Below, piece after piece: positions 1 through 7,739 of a stretch of 31,280 nucleotides of DNA. How positions within the stretch are numbered: the stretch's first letter is position 1; each line of letters begins with the position of its first letter. Source of the stretch: Acidobacteriota bacterium (GTDB taxonomy: Bacteria > Acidobacteriota > Terriglobia > Terriglobales > Acidobacteriaceae); the NCBI GenBank assembly GCA_003223595.1, contig QHVR01000403.1, positions 1-31,280 of the forward strand. The letters are read 5' to 3'. Below the pieces are notes generated by a model that ran no database searches, had not been told where the DNA came from, and saw only the letters and a program-made list of their open reading frames with translations. Made by a program: the position numbers and the translations under genes.

Positions 1-37
1 TGGAATTACAGGCTTGGAGACGCCGCGTTCGAATTGC

Positions 38-1654
38 TCAGCTCATTTCTCCCCATCCTCCGCCTCCGGGGGTTTCAATTTTAATGCGCTCGCCCTTGCG
101 CAGGCGCGTGCTGAATTTGCCGGGCATCTCTTGCTGCTGACCATCCTGCTTGATGATGAACGCGCTGCCGACAGCGCCATCGGCGCCACCCGCGAGTCCC
201 CACGGCCCACGCTTGCGCCGGTCGGCGAGCAAAGTGACGTCGCAATCGCAGAGGACCTCGATTTCGCGCACAATGCCGTCGCCACCGTTGAATCTTCCCC
301 TTCCGCCGCTCCCGGTGCGCAGCGAGTACGAGCGCACGCGCAAAGGATAGGCATACTCCAGCGCCTCAGCCGGAGTGTTGAGCGAGTTCGTCATGTGAGT
401 ATGGATTCCGGAAACACCGGGTTTGGTGGGACGCGCACCCATCCCGCCAGCGATAGTTTCGTAGTAGGTGAACGGTTCGCCGGTGCGCGGATCGATGCCG
501 CCGATGGTGAGATTATTCATGGTGCCGGAAGCAGCGGCGGGGATACCATCCGGAACCGCCTGGGACAGTGCGCGCAGAAGCACGTCCACGATTCGTTGCG
601 AGGTTTCCACGTTCCCGCCGGCGACGGCTGCCGGAGGCCTGGCGTTGACAATCGTGCCCTCGGGGGCAATGACCTGGATCGGGCGCATAAGACCTGCGGC
701 TGCGGGAACATCTTCGGTGAGCAGACACCGGAACACATAGAAGCATGCCGAATAGGTGATGGCCGCCACTGCATTGATACTGCCCTGAACCTGGGGATCG
801 CTTCCGGTGAAATCCACAGTGACGAGGTGCGAGCGGGAAGCGCCTGGTTTGGAAGTATGGACCGTTATTTTTACGTTGATCTTGATGGGTGCGTCGGTGA
901 TGCCGTCGTTATCGAGAAAGTCCTCGGCCGAATATTCTCCGGGCGGGACCTGCTGCAGGAAGGCGCGCATCAGCTCTTCGGAATAGCGCTGCAACTGCGC
1001 CGCGGCCTCGGTGCAGCGCGCGAGACCATACCTGATGCTGATCTCGCGAAGCCGTTCCGCGCCGGTATGGCAGGCTGCGATCTGCGCGCCGAGATCGCCT
1101 TCGCGTTCGTCCGGCGTACGCACGTTGGTCAGGAGCAGGGCAAGAATTTCGGTATTGGTGGATCCGGCGCGCAGCAGTTTAATCGGAGGGATGCGAACGC
1201 CCTCCTGGTAGATCTCGCGGCAGAGTCCCATGGAGCCGGGGTAAGCGCCGCCCACATCGGCATGGTGAGCGCGCGAGGCTACGTAAAAGTCGGGACCACG
1301 CTTCGCGTGAGGAGCAGCTTTCGCTGCGTTCACAAATACTGGAGCCACGAGGGTGATGTCGGGCAAGTGAGTTCCGCCGCGAAAGGGATCGTTGAGGATG
1401 ACCACGTCGCCATCGTGCATGGGACCGGATTCAATTGAAGCTGCGACCGACAGGGGCATGGATCCGAGATGCACGGGCATGTGATCGCCCATCGCGATGA
1501 CGTGTCCTTCGCGATCAAAAACTGCGCAAGAATAATCGCGCCGCTCCTTGATGTTGGGAGAAAAAGCCGTGCGGCGGAGCGCCGCGCCCATCTCCTCGGC
1601 GATCGAGTGAAAGATGCTTTTGAAAATTTCGAGTTCGATGGCATCGCTCGCCAT
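38..1654 (-). CDS. hyuB: Hydantoinase B/oxoprolinase family protein (HyuB-type subunit)
   Basis: This is the HyuB-type subunit of an ATP-dependent hydantoinase/5-oxoprolinase/acetone-carboxylase family enzyme, cytoplasmic, 538 residues, the usual length for the family. The N-terminal region reads ELEIFKSIFHSIAEEMGAAL with SPNIKERRDYSCAVFD, followed by NDPFRGGTHLPDITLVAPVF, which is a family hallmark. The C-terminus ends in the typical glycine-rich TPGGGGWGEMS. I chose the ATG at 1654 because the family begins with this D-x-I-x-L-E-I-F-K segment. An upstream in-frame TTG at 1696 would add 14 residues, and neither start has a clear ribosome-binding site. The partner hyuA (ATP-binding subunit) is not on the 5' side, where the neighbour is a divergent regulator, so it may lie beyond the left edge or be absent. 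Substrate cannot be told from sequence. Confidence 0.92.
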   Translation of the reverse strand: MASDAIELEIFKSIFHSIAEEMGAALRRTAFSPNIKERRDYSCAVFDREGHVIAMGDHMPVHLGSMPLSVAASIESGPMHDGDVVILNDPFRGGTHLPDITLVAPVFVNAAKAAPHAKRGPDFYVASRAHHADVGGAYPGSMGLCREIYQEGVRIPPIKLLRAGSTNTEILALLLTNVRTPDEREGDLGAQIAACHTGAERLREISIRYGLARCTEAAAQLQRYSEELMRAFLQQVPPGEYSAEDFLDNDGITDAPIKINVKITVHTSKPGASRSHLVTVDFTGSDPQVQGSINAVAAITYSACFYVFRCLLTEDVPAAAGLMRPIQVIAPEGTIVNARPPAAVAGGNVETSQRIVDVLLRALSQAVPDGIPAAASGTMNNLTIGGIDPRTGEPFTYYETIAGGMGARPTKPGVSGIHTHMTNSLNTPAEALEYAYPLRVRSYSLRTGSGGRGRFNGGDGIVREIEVLCDCDVTLLADRRKRGPWGLAGGADGAVGSAFIIKQDGQQQEMPGKFSTRLRKGERIKIETPGGGGWGEMS

Positions 1655-1797
1655 GAGGCGCAGTGTAATGGATTGGCGGGCGAAGTTGCATGGCAAGCTA
1701 CCGGCGATGGTTCATGATTGTGGGTTTTCGCCCATGTTCAGGGTCGCGGCTCGGTGCTCAATGACACGCAAAATTGTTGATCCCTGCGAGAATTTTA

Positions 1798-1826
1798 TTG
1801 ACAGTTTATTAACCATAGCTCAATAT
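1798..1826 (+). promoter_or_regulatory. Candidate sigma70-type promoter upstream of the lysine-rich mini-ORF
   Basis: A perfect -35 hexamer TTGACA (1798-1803) is followed after 17 bp by CAATAT (1821-1826), a weak -10 matching the consensus at three of six positions. The surrounding DNA is distinctly AT-rich compared with the flanking genes. It would give a leader of about 100 nt before the mini-ORF at 1934. The call rests on the -35 element alone and is tentative. Confidence 0.3.
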
Positions 1827-1933
1827 CTTGTGTTATAGGGCCTCCCGGTACGATAAGTAGGGTTGGCCTTTCAGATTAAGGGCCCAAAGTGGTTACCCCT
1901 TGCAAGGGAAAATCGTTCACGGAGGCACCTTCA

Positions 1934-1972
1934 ATGGCAACGAAGAAGAAGGCAAAAAAGAAGAAACACTAA
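1934..1972 (+). CDS. Candidate 12-residue lysine-rich peptide
   Basis: A 13-codon ORF encodes MATKKKAKKKKH, with eight lysines in twelve residues. It has a strong ribosome-binding site, GGAGG at 1921-1925, eight bases before the ATG, in a region that otherwise holds no gene. Upstream lies a TTGACA element and the palindrome CCCTTGCAAGGG; about 45 bases downstream is a hairpin followed by a T-rich stretch. Such a basic peptide could bind nucleic acid, or the ORF could be a leader whose translation matters more than its product. Chance is not excluded, because A-rich codons after a GGAGG can arise randomly. I know of no function. Confidence 0.4.
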   Translation: MATKKKAKKKKH

Positions 1973-2016
1973 CTGTAGGCGAGAAACTACTTCGCATACA
2001 CCACGGTTTTTAACTG

Positions 2017-2057
2017 GCCTCTCGAGAGAAGCACCTCTTGGGAGGCTTTCCCGTTTT
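2017..2057 (+). terminator. Hairpin with T-rich tail after the mini-ORF
   Basis: GCCTC (2017-2021) pairs with GAGGC (2042-2046), and inside this GAGAG can pair with CTCTT around a six-base loop. The stem is followed by TTTCCCGTTTT. It resembles an imperfect intrinsic terminator and would end a short transcript covering the mini-ORF. GGGCCTCCC occurs just downstream (2060 region) and also at about 1838, so the transcript might have further structure. Confidence 0.35.
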
Positions 2058-2179
2058 GAGGGCCTCCCAGGGCAGCAGGGCCCAAATCAGTCTTATGGAT
2101 GCGCGAAATTCTGCGACGGGCGCTTCTGCCTGTGGCACAATAGGCGAAACCTGCGGCCCTAAGCCGCCCCTCGCTGAAG

Positions 2180-2584
2180 ATGGCTATGCGAAAACGAAGC
2201 CCTGCCAAACAGAAGGCCGATGAAGTCCTGATCCCCGACAAACTTTACTTCCGCATCGGAGAGGTTGCGACCCTGTGCCGGCTTCCCGCTTATGTCTTGC
2301 GATTCTGGGAGTCGGAGTTTCCGCAGCTGAAGCCGGTAAAAAGCAGCACGGGGCAACGCATGTACCGCAAGCGTGACGTGGAAAACGTGCTGCGCATTAA
2401 GCAGCTGCTGTACGAGCAGGGGTTCACGATCTCCGGCGCGCGGCAACAACTGCGAGCCGAGACGAAATCCGATAAGACGCAGAGCGCGATTCCGTTCCCG
2501 TCCACCTCGACGCCAGAGATCCAGAACATCCGGCGAGGGTTGCGGGAAATCCTGGATCTGCTTTCAAGCCGGCGCACAGGATAA
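2180..2584 (+). CDS. MerR family transcriptional regulator
   Basis: A 134-residue DNA-binding regulator with a MerR-type winged helix-turn-helix at about residues 22-95. The segment YFRIGEVATLCRLPAYVLRF is the first helix pair, then WESEFPQLKPVKSSTGQRMY is the typical loop with the conserved Arg/Tyr, followed by RDVENVLRIKQLLYEQGFTI. After it comes a polar linker and a short C-terminal helix, with no effector-binding domain and no cysteine cluster, so it is not a metal sensor of the classic kind. It resembles the short MerR proteins often found next to pheT/ihfA, but those genes are not in this window. The start is the first of two nearby ATGs (2180, 2186); the ribosome-binding site is weak (GAAG). 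The zinc-ribbon gene follows 99 bp downstream on the same strand. Target genes are unknown. Confidence 0.88.
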   Translation: MAMRKRSPAKQKADEVLIPDKLYFRIGEVATLCRLPAYVLRFWESEFPQLKPVKSSTGQRMYRKRDVENVLRIKQLLYEQGFTISGARQQLRAETKSDKTQSAIPFPSTSTPEIQNIRRGLREILDLLSSRRTG

Positions 2585-2683
2585 TCCTCAGGCACTTTGT
2601 TCGGGTTTCGTAACGCAAAGCAATGTTTGGCGCGGTTCCTTCCAATCTCGTAGAAAATCGGCTCAACAGTGAGGGGGAGAGGA

Positions 2684-2845
2684 GTGGCTCCGGGCGATTG
2701 TCCGAAGTGTGGCGGCTCTGGATATGTAGCGAAGCCGGTCGAGCTGAATGGCAAGACCGAAGGCATAGCGTTTATCCAGATCAAATGCCCCGCTTGCGGA
2801 GGAACCGGCCGGAAGCGCGCAATCTCACCTGAAACCGCCGGCTGA
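2684..2845 (+). CDS. Small DnaJ-type zinc-ribbon protein
   Basis: A 53-residue ORF starts at GTG, preceded by the purine-rich GAGGGGGAGAGGA as a strong ribosome-binding site. It contains two halves of a zinc-binding module, CPKCGGSG at residues 6-13 and CPACGGTG at residues 35-42, the CxxCxGxG repeat of DnaJ cysteine-rich domains. Between them is a 21-residue stretch with a predicted strand (GIAFIQIK). No J domain or substrate-binding domain is attached. Such free-standing zinc ribbons may bind unfolded protein or act as protein-protein adaptors; the role here is unknown. It lies 99 bp after the MerR gene and could be cotranscribed with it. Confidence 0.72.
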   Translation: MAPGDCPKCGGSGYVAKPVELNGKTEGIAFIQIKCPACGGTGRKRAISPETAG

Positions 2846-2880
2846 CCGCACGGCCTGCGGTGCTTGCGAAACGTACGGAA

Positions 2881-2924
2881 CCCGGACCGCCATACTTCCC
2901 GTCCTACAAAGTGGACGGTCCGGG
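2881..2924. terminator. Strong inverted repeat between convergent genes
   Basis: CCCGGACCG (2881-2889) and CGGTCCGGG (2916-2924) are perfect 9-base complements. The 26-base loop can itself pair CGTCC with GGACG. It sits between the zinc-ribbon gene (+) and the GGDEF gene (-), where a two-way terminator is expected, but no T-run follows on either strand. A smaller hairpin, ACCGCA/TGCGGT with a five-base loop, lies at 2845-2861. Confidence 0.4.
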
Positions 2925-2971
2925 CCGCACGCAAGAGCTGGGGTCCCGTTCCTTATCCTTTATTCAATTGA

Positions 2972-4288
2972 TTAAGCGATTCCCGCGGCCTTCGCGCCAG
3001 CCTTGCGCGGGGGAGTGGCAGTCTCCACGCGGTTCCTGCCATTGGCTTTGGCGCGGTAGAGAGCTTTGTCGGCGGCTTGCAGGACTGCATCGGGATCGGA
3101 TTGCCTTTTTGCCGAGCTGGCTACTCCGATACTCACCGTGACCGAAGTCGATGCGGGTGCAGGTGCGGGGGCAGGCGGCTGAGCCAGTTCACGAATGACT
3201 TGTCCCTTGGTAGTGCGGCGGCGAGTGCGATCGGTGCGGCGATCCGGACCGCGGGGCGCCACGCGGCGATCGTGGCCACGCAGGCGAAATTCCGAAGCCT
3301 GGATGTTCTCCCGCAGCCGCTCGAGATGGTCGAGCACGTCGGAAGTGTTTTTGCCCGGGAACAGGATATTGAATTCTTCTCCGCCGCAACGGTAAGCGCG
3401 GCCGCCTCCAGTCACTCGAGCCAGATTGGATGCGACCAGGCGCAAAACCTGATCGCCGGTGTCATGTCCGTAGGTGTCATTGAATTTCTTGAAATGATCG
3501 ATGTCGACCACGGCAATGGAATAGGGCTGCTGCAGCCGCTGCATGGAATCGTTGAAGGCGCGCCGCGAAGGTAGCGTAGTTAACTCGTCATGGTAAGCGA
3601 GCAGATAAGAACTCTCGATGACGGAAGCGAAGAGAATGCAGGCAGCGGTCGCGGCATACAGCGTAGCGAGCCGTGGGTTGGTGGCGAAGTGCAGGGAGAG
3701 GAAAAAGGCGGAAAGCGCCCAAATCAACGCGCTCTCGACTGGCTTGCGGATCAACAGAAAACGAATCAGAAGAAAAGCCGCCGCGGCCGCGAAGATTACA
3801 AGCGTGTAGTTGGGCAGAGTTATGCTGGTGCCGAGGTGGCGCGGGTGGGCGGCAGAAGGAAGACCGGTCTCAGCGGTACGGCAGAGCACCGCGACCACCG
3901 TAGCTTCCACAAAAAGAAACAAGCTCACCGGCCCAAGCGATTGGACGGTGAAACCGCGCTCGTGCATGAGCGCAATCAGGACAAAATTCAGCGGAACCAA
4001 TACCGCCACGGCATCGGCTGCGGTGATCAGTACAGGCATCTGTGCTCCGCCCCATAGGGCGATCGCACTTTCCGCCATGAACAGAACGCAAAGCGCCACG
4101 AAAATGCGGCTGGAATGGAAGCGCCAGGCCAGCAGCATGCCTCCGGCCATAGCGCAGTAATAGAGAAAGCTAAGAGCGGGCAGAGCAAGCGTCAGCCAGC
4201 CCAGGGAGACGAGGGCAATCACGCCTAGCACTAGCGCGCCTCCCGGCAGCAGCAGAGATCTCAGGATGGTTTTGCTCAGGGAATTCAG
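2972..4288 (-). CDS. Membrane-bound GGDEF-domain diguanylate cyclase
   Basis: This is a predicted inner-membrane enzyme that makes cyclic-di-GMP from two GTP. The N-terminal half is a run of hydrophobic helices, probably six to eight, acting as a membrane anchor or sensor. The C-terminal half is a GGDEF domain with VVDIDHFKKFND (metal and GTP binding) and the active-site signature GGEEF. The RxxD inhibitory site usually found just before the signature is absent, so product inhibition may be missing. A basic and Ala/Pro-rich insert of about 45 residues interrupts the domain before the TVSIGVA strand; similar inserts are known in other GGDEF proteins. The first ATG/GTG start is GTG at 4231. I prefer CTG at 4288, which adds LNSLSKTILRSLLLPGGAL and has AGGAG six bases upstream. 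The gene diverges from the response-regulator fusion. Confidence 0.85.
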   Translation of the reverse strand: MNSLSKTILRSLLLPGGALVLGVIALVSLGWLTLALPALSFLYYCAMAGGMLLAWRFHSSRIFVALCVLFMAESAIALWGGAQMPVLITAADAVAVLVPLNFVLIALMHERGFTVQSLGPVSLFLFVEATVVAVLCRTAETGLPSAAHPRHLGTSITLPNYTLVIFAAAAAFLLIRFLLIRKPVESALIWALSAFFLSLHFATNPRLATLYAATAACILFASVIESSYLLAYHDELTTLPSRRAFNDSMQRLQQPYSIAVVDIDHFKKFNDTYGHDTGDQVLRLVASNLARVTGGGRAYRCGGEEFNILFPGKNTSDVLDHLERLRENIQASEFRLRGHDRRVAPRGPDRRTDRTRRRTTKGQVIRELAQPPAPAPAPASTSVTVSIGVASSAKRQSDPDAVLQAADKALYRAKANGRNRVETATPPRKAGAKAAGIA

Positions 4289-4497
4289 AGCTTACTCCTG
4301 CACGGAATACCGCATTCTGGAATTATCTCCGTTGGGCGATGGGGAAGGAATTGGCGGAGCAGGTTCGGAGGCCTGCGTTCGGATTTGAAACGGCTGCCCA
4401 TTACCGGAACCCCATACCTTCGTGCCCAGCGACTTCCGGCTGCACTTCAGTATTTTCTAAATAGACTGGGCTGTTCGATTAAGGACGGCTCAATATT

Positions 4498-5844
4498 ATG
4501 CGAATTCTTATTGCAGAAGACGATGAAGCCCTAGCCAGATTCGTACGCCAAGGTCTGGAAGCAGAGCACTATTCGGTGGATGTGGTGGCCGATGGGGAGC
4601 AGGCGCGCACGGCGGCGATCGAGCGGGCCTATGACACGGTGATTCTAGATCTCAACCTGCCCAAACTGGATGGAGTCAGCGTGCTGCGGCAGCTGCGGAT
4701 GAAGAAGCCGAGCCTGCCGGTGCTGATACTTACGCAGCGCACCAAGGTGGAGGATCGGGTGGTTTGCCTGGACACCGGGGCGGATGACTACCTGGCGAAA
4801 CCCTTCTCGTTTTCCGAACTGTCGGCGAGGCTGCGGGCGCTGCTGCGCCGCAGCCATTTGCCTTCGGAATCAGTGTTGGTGGTGGGAGATTTGAAACTGG
4901 ACCGGGTGCAGCGGATTGTGGAGCGCTCCGGCAAGCGAATCGAACTCACGGTGAAGGAATTCGCGCTGCTCGAGTACCTGATGCACAACGCCGGGCGGGA
5001 CGTCACGCGCGCCATGATCATCGAGCATGTGTGGAATCTGTCCTTCGATACGACGACGAACGTAGTCGACGTCTATATCAATTATGCCTCAGCTCAAGTC
5101 GACCAGCGCAAGGTCGGCAAGCTGGCCATGGCGATTCAGGTGGCCTTTCAGGAACTCGGAGTTTTTTCCGCGTCTACGACCAAGGTTCCTATCGCGATCG
5201 ATGAGCCGATGCCATTCAGCACGGTGCAGACGATCGAGAACGCGAAGCGCACGACCGAGTTGGGCCGTATCTCGTCGTCTCCTCTGGATGAACTCAGGGC
5301 GGCGTCGGAGGAGGCGAACCTCTCCACCCTGCAGGCAGAATTGCAGCAGGCTTTGCAAAAGGAAATCGCAATGCACTCTGTGTCGGTGCACCGGGAGATC
5401 GAGGGACTGGTGATCAGTCTAAGGGAATTTGGATTTTTCGATAGCGGCTCGGCCAGACTCCGGCCTGCCGCAGTACCCGCTCTCGATCGCATTGCGTCGA
5501 TTCTCGTGATTCGCACCTGCCGGATTCGCATTGAAGGCCATACCGACAACATCCCGATTCACACTCCGCAAGTGGCTTCGAACTGGGAACTGTCGACTGC
5601 ACGCGCGACCGAACTGGTGCGGTTTCTGATCGTGCGCTACAACTTCTCTCCCGATCGCCTTGCAGCCGCGGGATACGCCGAGTACCACCCGATTGCCAGT
5701 AATGCCAGCGTTGCCGGGCGGGCGCAAAACCGCCGTGTCGATCTGGTGATTCTGGCCGGGCATCTCGAACGCAAGGACGCGCTCGCCGACAACTCGCGTT
5801 CCAAACCTTCCGCCGGTGCAGTCTCATCGGCTTTGCCTCGCTAA
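4498..5844 (+). CDS. Response regulator (REC + truncated OmpR-type HTH) fused to MotB/OmpA peptidoglycan-binding domain
   Basis: A 448-residue chimera. Residues 1-120 are a receiver domain with acidic pair D8/D9, phospho-acceptor D51, T79 and K101. Residues about 126-196 are an OmpR/PhoB winged helix up to the recognition helix (TTTNVVDVYINY); the end of that helix and the wing are missing. From residue 196 the sequence continues as YASAQVDQRKVGKLAMAIQV, which matches MotB just after its single membrane helix. A coiled-coil-like linker follows, then the OmpA/MotB domain: FFDSGSARLRPAA, GHTDNIPI with D350, NWELSTARA with R369, and RAQNRRVDL. There is no membrane helix or signal peptide, so the peptidoglycan-binding part would remain in the cytoplasm. 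The fusion is in frame at Y196, shared by both parents. It precedes cheR by 102 bp. It could be a functional fusion, a deletion relic or an assembly error; domain identities are firm, biology is not. Confidence 0.85.
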   Translation: MRILIAEDDEALARFVRQGLEAEHYSVDVVADGEQARTAAIERAYDTVILDLNLPKLDGVSVLRQLRMKKPSLPVLILTQRTKVEDRVVCLDTGADDYLAKPFSFSELSARLRALLRRSHLPSESVLVVGDLKLDRVQRIVERSGKRIELTVKEFALLEYLMHNAGRDVTRAMIIEHVWNLSFDTTTNVVDVYINYASAQVDQRKVGKLAMAIQVAFQELGVFSASTTKVPIAIDEPMPFSTVQTIENAKRTTELGRISSSPLDELRAASEEANLSTLQAELQQALQKEIAMHSVSVHREIEGLVISLREFGFFDSGSARLRPAAVPALDRIASILVIRTCRIRIEGHTDNIPIHTPQVASNWELSTARATELVRFLIVRYNFSPDRLAAAGYAEYHPIASNASVAGRAQNRRVDLVILAGHLERKDALADNSRSKPSAGAVSSALPR

Positions 5845-5946
5845 AGTCAAACGCCTCGGTGCCGATGAATTTCTCGGAGCGAATATTTTCTTATCCTGCG
5901 GAGCACCTGCAATGAGTCCCAGTTCCAGACCTGCGAGGCGGCGCGT

Positions 5947-6846
5947 GTGAGTGCGACTGCAGCGCAGGCCGTCATTGGTTTTGAAGGTCCACCGGACCCC
6001 GATCTGGTACGCATTCGCGATCTGGTTTATCAGGTGGCGGGAATTTTTCATCCCGACAGCAAGCTTGGCTTGCTCTGGGAGCGCTGTGGCCGTCGGATGA
6101 AGGAACGGAAAACAAAAACGTTCCGCGAGTACTTCGAGTGCCTCACCGTAAAACCCAATCGCCGGGCGGAACTGTTGGCCCTGCTGAATGAGATTACGAT
6201 TGGGGAAACCTGCTTCTTTCGTAACCAGGCGCAACTGCATGCAGTGCGCGATCTGGTAATCCCGACAATCATTGAAGCGAAGGCCAAGCTTCCCATCCGT
6301 CGCATGCGGATATGGAGTGCGGGATGCTCGACCGGCGAGGAACCCTACACATTGTCCATGTTGTTGTTGGAGGAATCACAGCGCCGCCTGCGAGATTGGA
6401 CATTTGAGATTCTGGCCACGGACCTGAACGAGCGCTCCCTGGCTCACGCCAAGAACGGCCTGTACGGGAGCTACGGCACACGCAACTTGAGCGCCTATTA
6501 CCGGGAGAAATATTTCTCGCCCGAGGGCGAGCAACTGCGAGTGCAACCGGTGGTGCAAAGGAACGTGAGCTTCAGCCGCCTGAACCTGTCCGACGATGCG
6601 CGGATGACGTTCATGAAGAGCGTGGACATGGTCTTCTGCTGCAATGTGCTCATCTATTTTGATCTGGCCTCGAAGCGGCGAGTCATTCAGCACTTCTACA
6701 ACAACCTTCTTCCGCACGGCTATTTGTTCTTGGGACCTTCCGAGTCGCTCTACGGGGTGACGGAAGAATTTCGCCTGGTCCACCTTCCTGGCGCTACGGC
6801 GTACGTCAAAGGGGAGCGCTCCCTGGCGGGAAAGAAGGCTTCATGA
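5947..6846 (+). CDS. cheR: CheR-type protein-glutamate methyltransferase
   Basis: A 299-residue S-adenosylmethionine-dependent methyltransferase that methylates glutamates on chemoreceptors during adaptation. The N-terminal helical domain is followed by NEITIGETCFFR (the CheR 'NET-FFR' element, residues about 81-92). Next are the SAM-binding motif WSAGCSTGEEPYTL (residues 123-136), ATDLNERSLAHAKNGLY, and CCNVLIYFD near the active site, closing with PHGYLFLGPSESL. No pentapeptide-tethering TPR tail is present. The start is GTG with GAGG nine bases upstream. Its stop overlaps the start of the HDOD gene (ATGA), so it is translationally coupled to HDOD and cheB. No chemoreceptor, cheA or cheW gene lies in the window. 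Confidence 0.93.
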   Translation: MSATAAQAVIGFEGPPDPDLVRIRDLVYQVAGIFHPDSKLGLLWERCGRRMKERKTKTFREYFECLTVKPNRRAELLALLNEITIGETCFFRNQAQLHAVRDLVIPTIIEAKAKLPIRRMRIWSAGCSTGEEPYTLSMLLLEESQRRLRDWTFEILATDLNERSLAHAKNGLYGSYGTRNLSAYYREKYFSPEGEQLRVQPVVQRNVSFSRLNLSDDARMTFMKSVDMVFCCNVLIYFDLASKRRVIQHFYNNLLPHGYLFLGPSESLYGVTEEFRLVHLPGATAYVKGERSLAGKKAS

Positions 6847-7739
6847 GTGCGACGACGACTACCACCAAGCTGCTGGAACGAGTTAAGGATCTGAAGCAGA
6901 TCCCTACCATTCCCGCGGTGCTGGCACCGTTGCTGCGCTACCTGGAGCAACCGGTCGAAGATCTCGACATTCAGAAAGTCACGGACGTGATTGCGCAGGA
7001 CAAGGCTCTGGCTGCGCAGTGCCTGAGAATGGCAAACAGCCCCCTATTCGGTCGATTCCAGAAAATAGACTCGCTTCGCACGGCCATCCTGGGGTTAGGT
7101 TTCCAGCGGGTCAGCGACATTGCGATGTCTTGCGGTGTTCTCAATCTCACGCCTAAGGACACGGGAGGGATTGATCCTGTGGTGTTCTGGGAGCACTCGC
7201 TGGGGTGCGCCCTGGTCTGCCGCCATTTTGCGCGCACGATCTCCTATCCAGATCCGCGAAAAGCGTATCTCGCGGGGCTGCTCCACGATCTCGGCATTGT
7301 CGTCAACCTGTGGAGTTTTCCGGAGGAATTTCGCAGGGTTTTCGAACGGGCTCGCAGCCAGCGCATCCCGTTGCATGAAGCCGAGCAAGCGGTTCTCGGC
7401 TTTACGCACTGCGATAGCGGAAGCCTGCTGGCAGAGAACTGGGACCTCTCCGCCGATCTACACGCAGTTGTGTCCCTGCACCACTGTTCGTATGAATCCA
7501 GCGAACACGCTCCGCTGATTGCGGTGGTAGAACTCGCCGATCTGCTGTGCCGCATGAGCGGTCTGAACTACGGGTATCTCGAGAACCGGCAAGTGAATGT
7601 GCTGGAACAGCCGGGCTTTGCTGTGCTGTTGCAGAAGTTCCCCGCTTTGCGGGACTTCGATTGGGCGCGCCTGACATTCGAACTCGACTCCTACATGGAT
7701 GAGGTGCACGGCCTGGTGCATGCGATTTACCGCAAATGA
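6843..7739 (+). CDS. HDOD domain signalling protein
   Basis: A 298-residue cytoplasmic protein made essentially of one HDOD domain. It begins with the family's typical LKQIPTIPAVLAPLLRYLEQ. It continues through LAAQCLRMANSPLFG and the helix around SLRTAILGLGFQRVSDIA, then YLAGLLHDLGIVVNLWSFPE, where H148-D149 is the HD pair, and HHCSYESSEHAPLIAVVELA. HDOD proteins are related to HD hydrolases but usually lack full metal coordination and act as regulators, often in chemotaxis, type IV pili or quorum signalling. The gene overlaps cheR upstream and cheB downstream by four bases each, so it is probably produced in fixed proportion with them and has a role in the same pathway. Its exact partner is unknown. 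Confidence 0.9.
   Translation: MSATTTTTKLLERVKDLKQIPTIPAVLAPLLRYLEQPVEDLDIQKVTDVIAQDKALAAQCLRMANSPLFGRFQKIDSLRTAILGLGFQRVSDIAMSCGVLNLTPKDTGGIDPVVFWEHSLGCALVCRHFARTISYPDPRKAYLAGLLHDLGIVVNLWSFPEEFRRVFERARSQRIPLHEAEQAVLGFTHCDSGSLLAENWDLSADLHAVVSLHHCSYESSEHAPLIAVVELADLLCRMSGLNYGYLENRQVNVLEQPGFAVLLQKFPALRDFDWARLTFELDSYMDEVHGLVHAIYRK

Noticed and set aside
14..1438. Long open frame of 474 codons on the plus strand
   Set aside because: It lies entirely opposite the hyuB-type gene, whose protein matches a known family end to end; the plus-strand product has no recognisable domain. It is a high-GC shadow frame.
1697..2179. A known structured RNA (SRP RNA, 6S, tmRNA) in the gene-free stretch
   Set aside because: The conserved loops of these RNAs are not present; the only supportable elements are the mini-ORF, a promoter candidate and hairpins.
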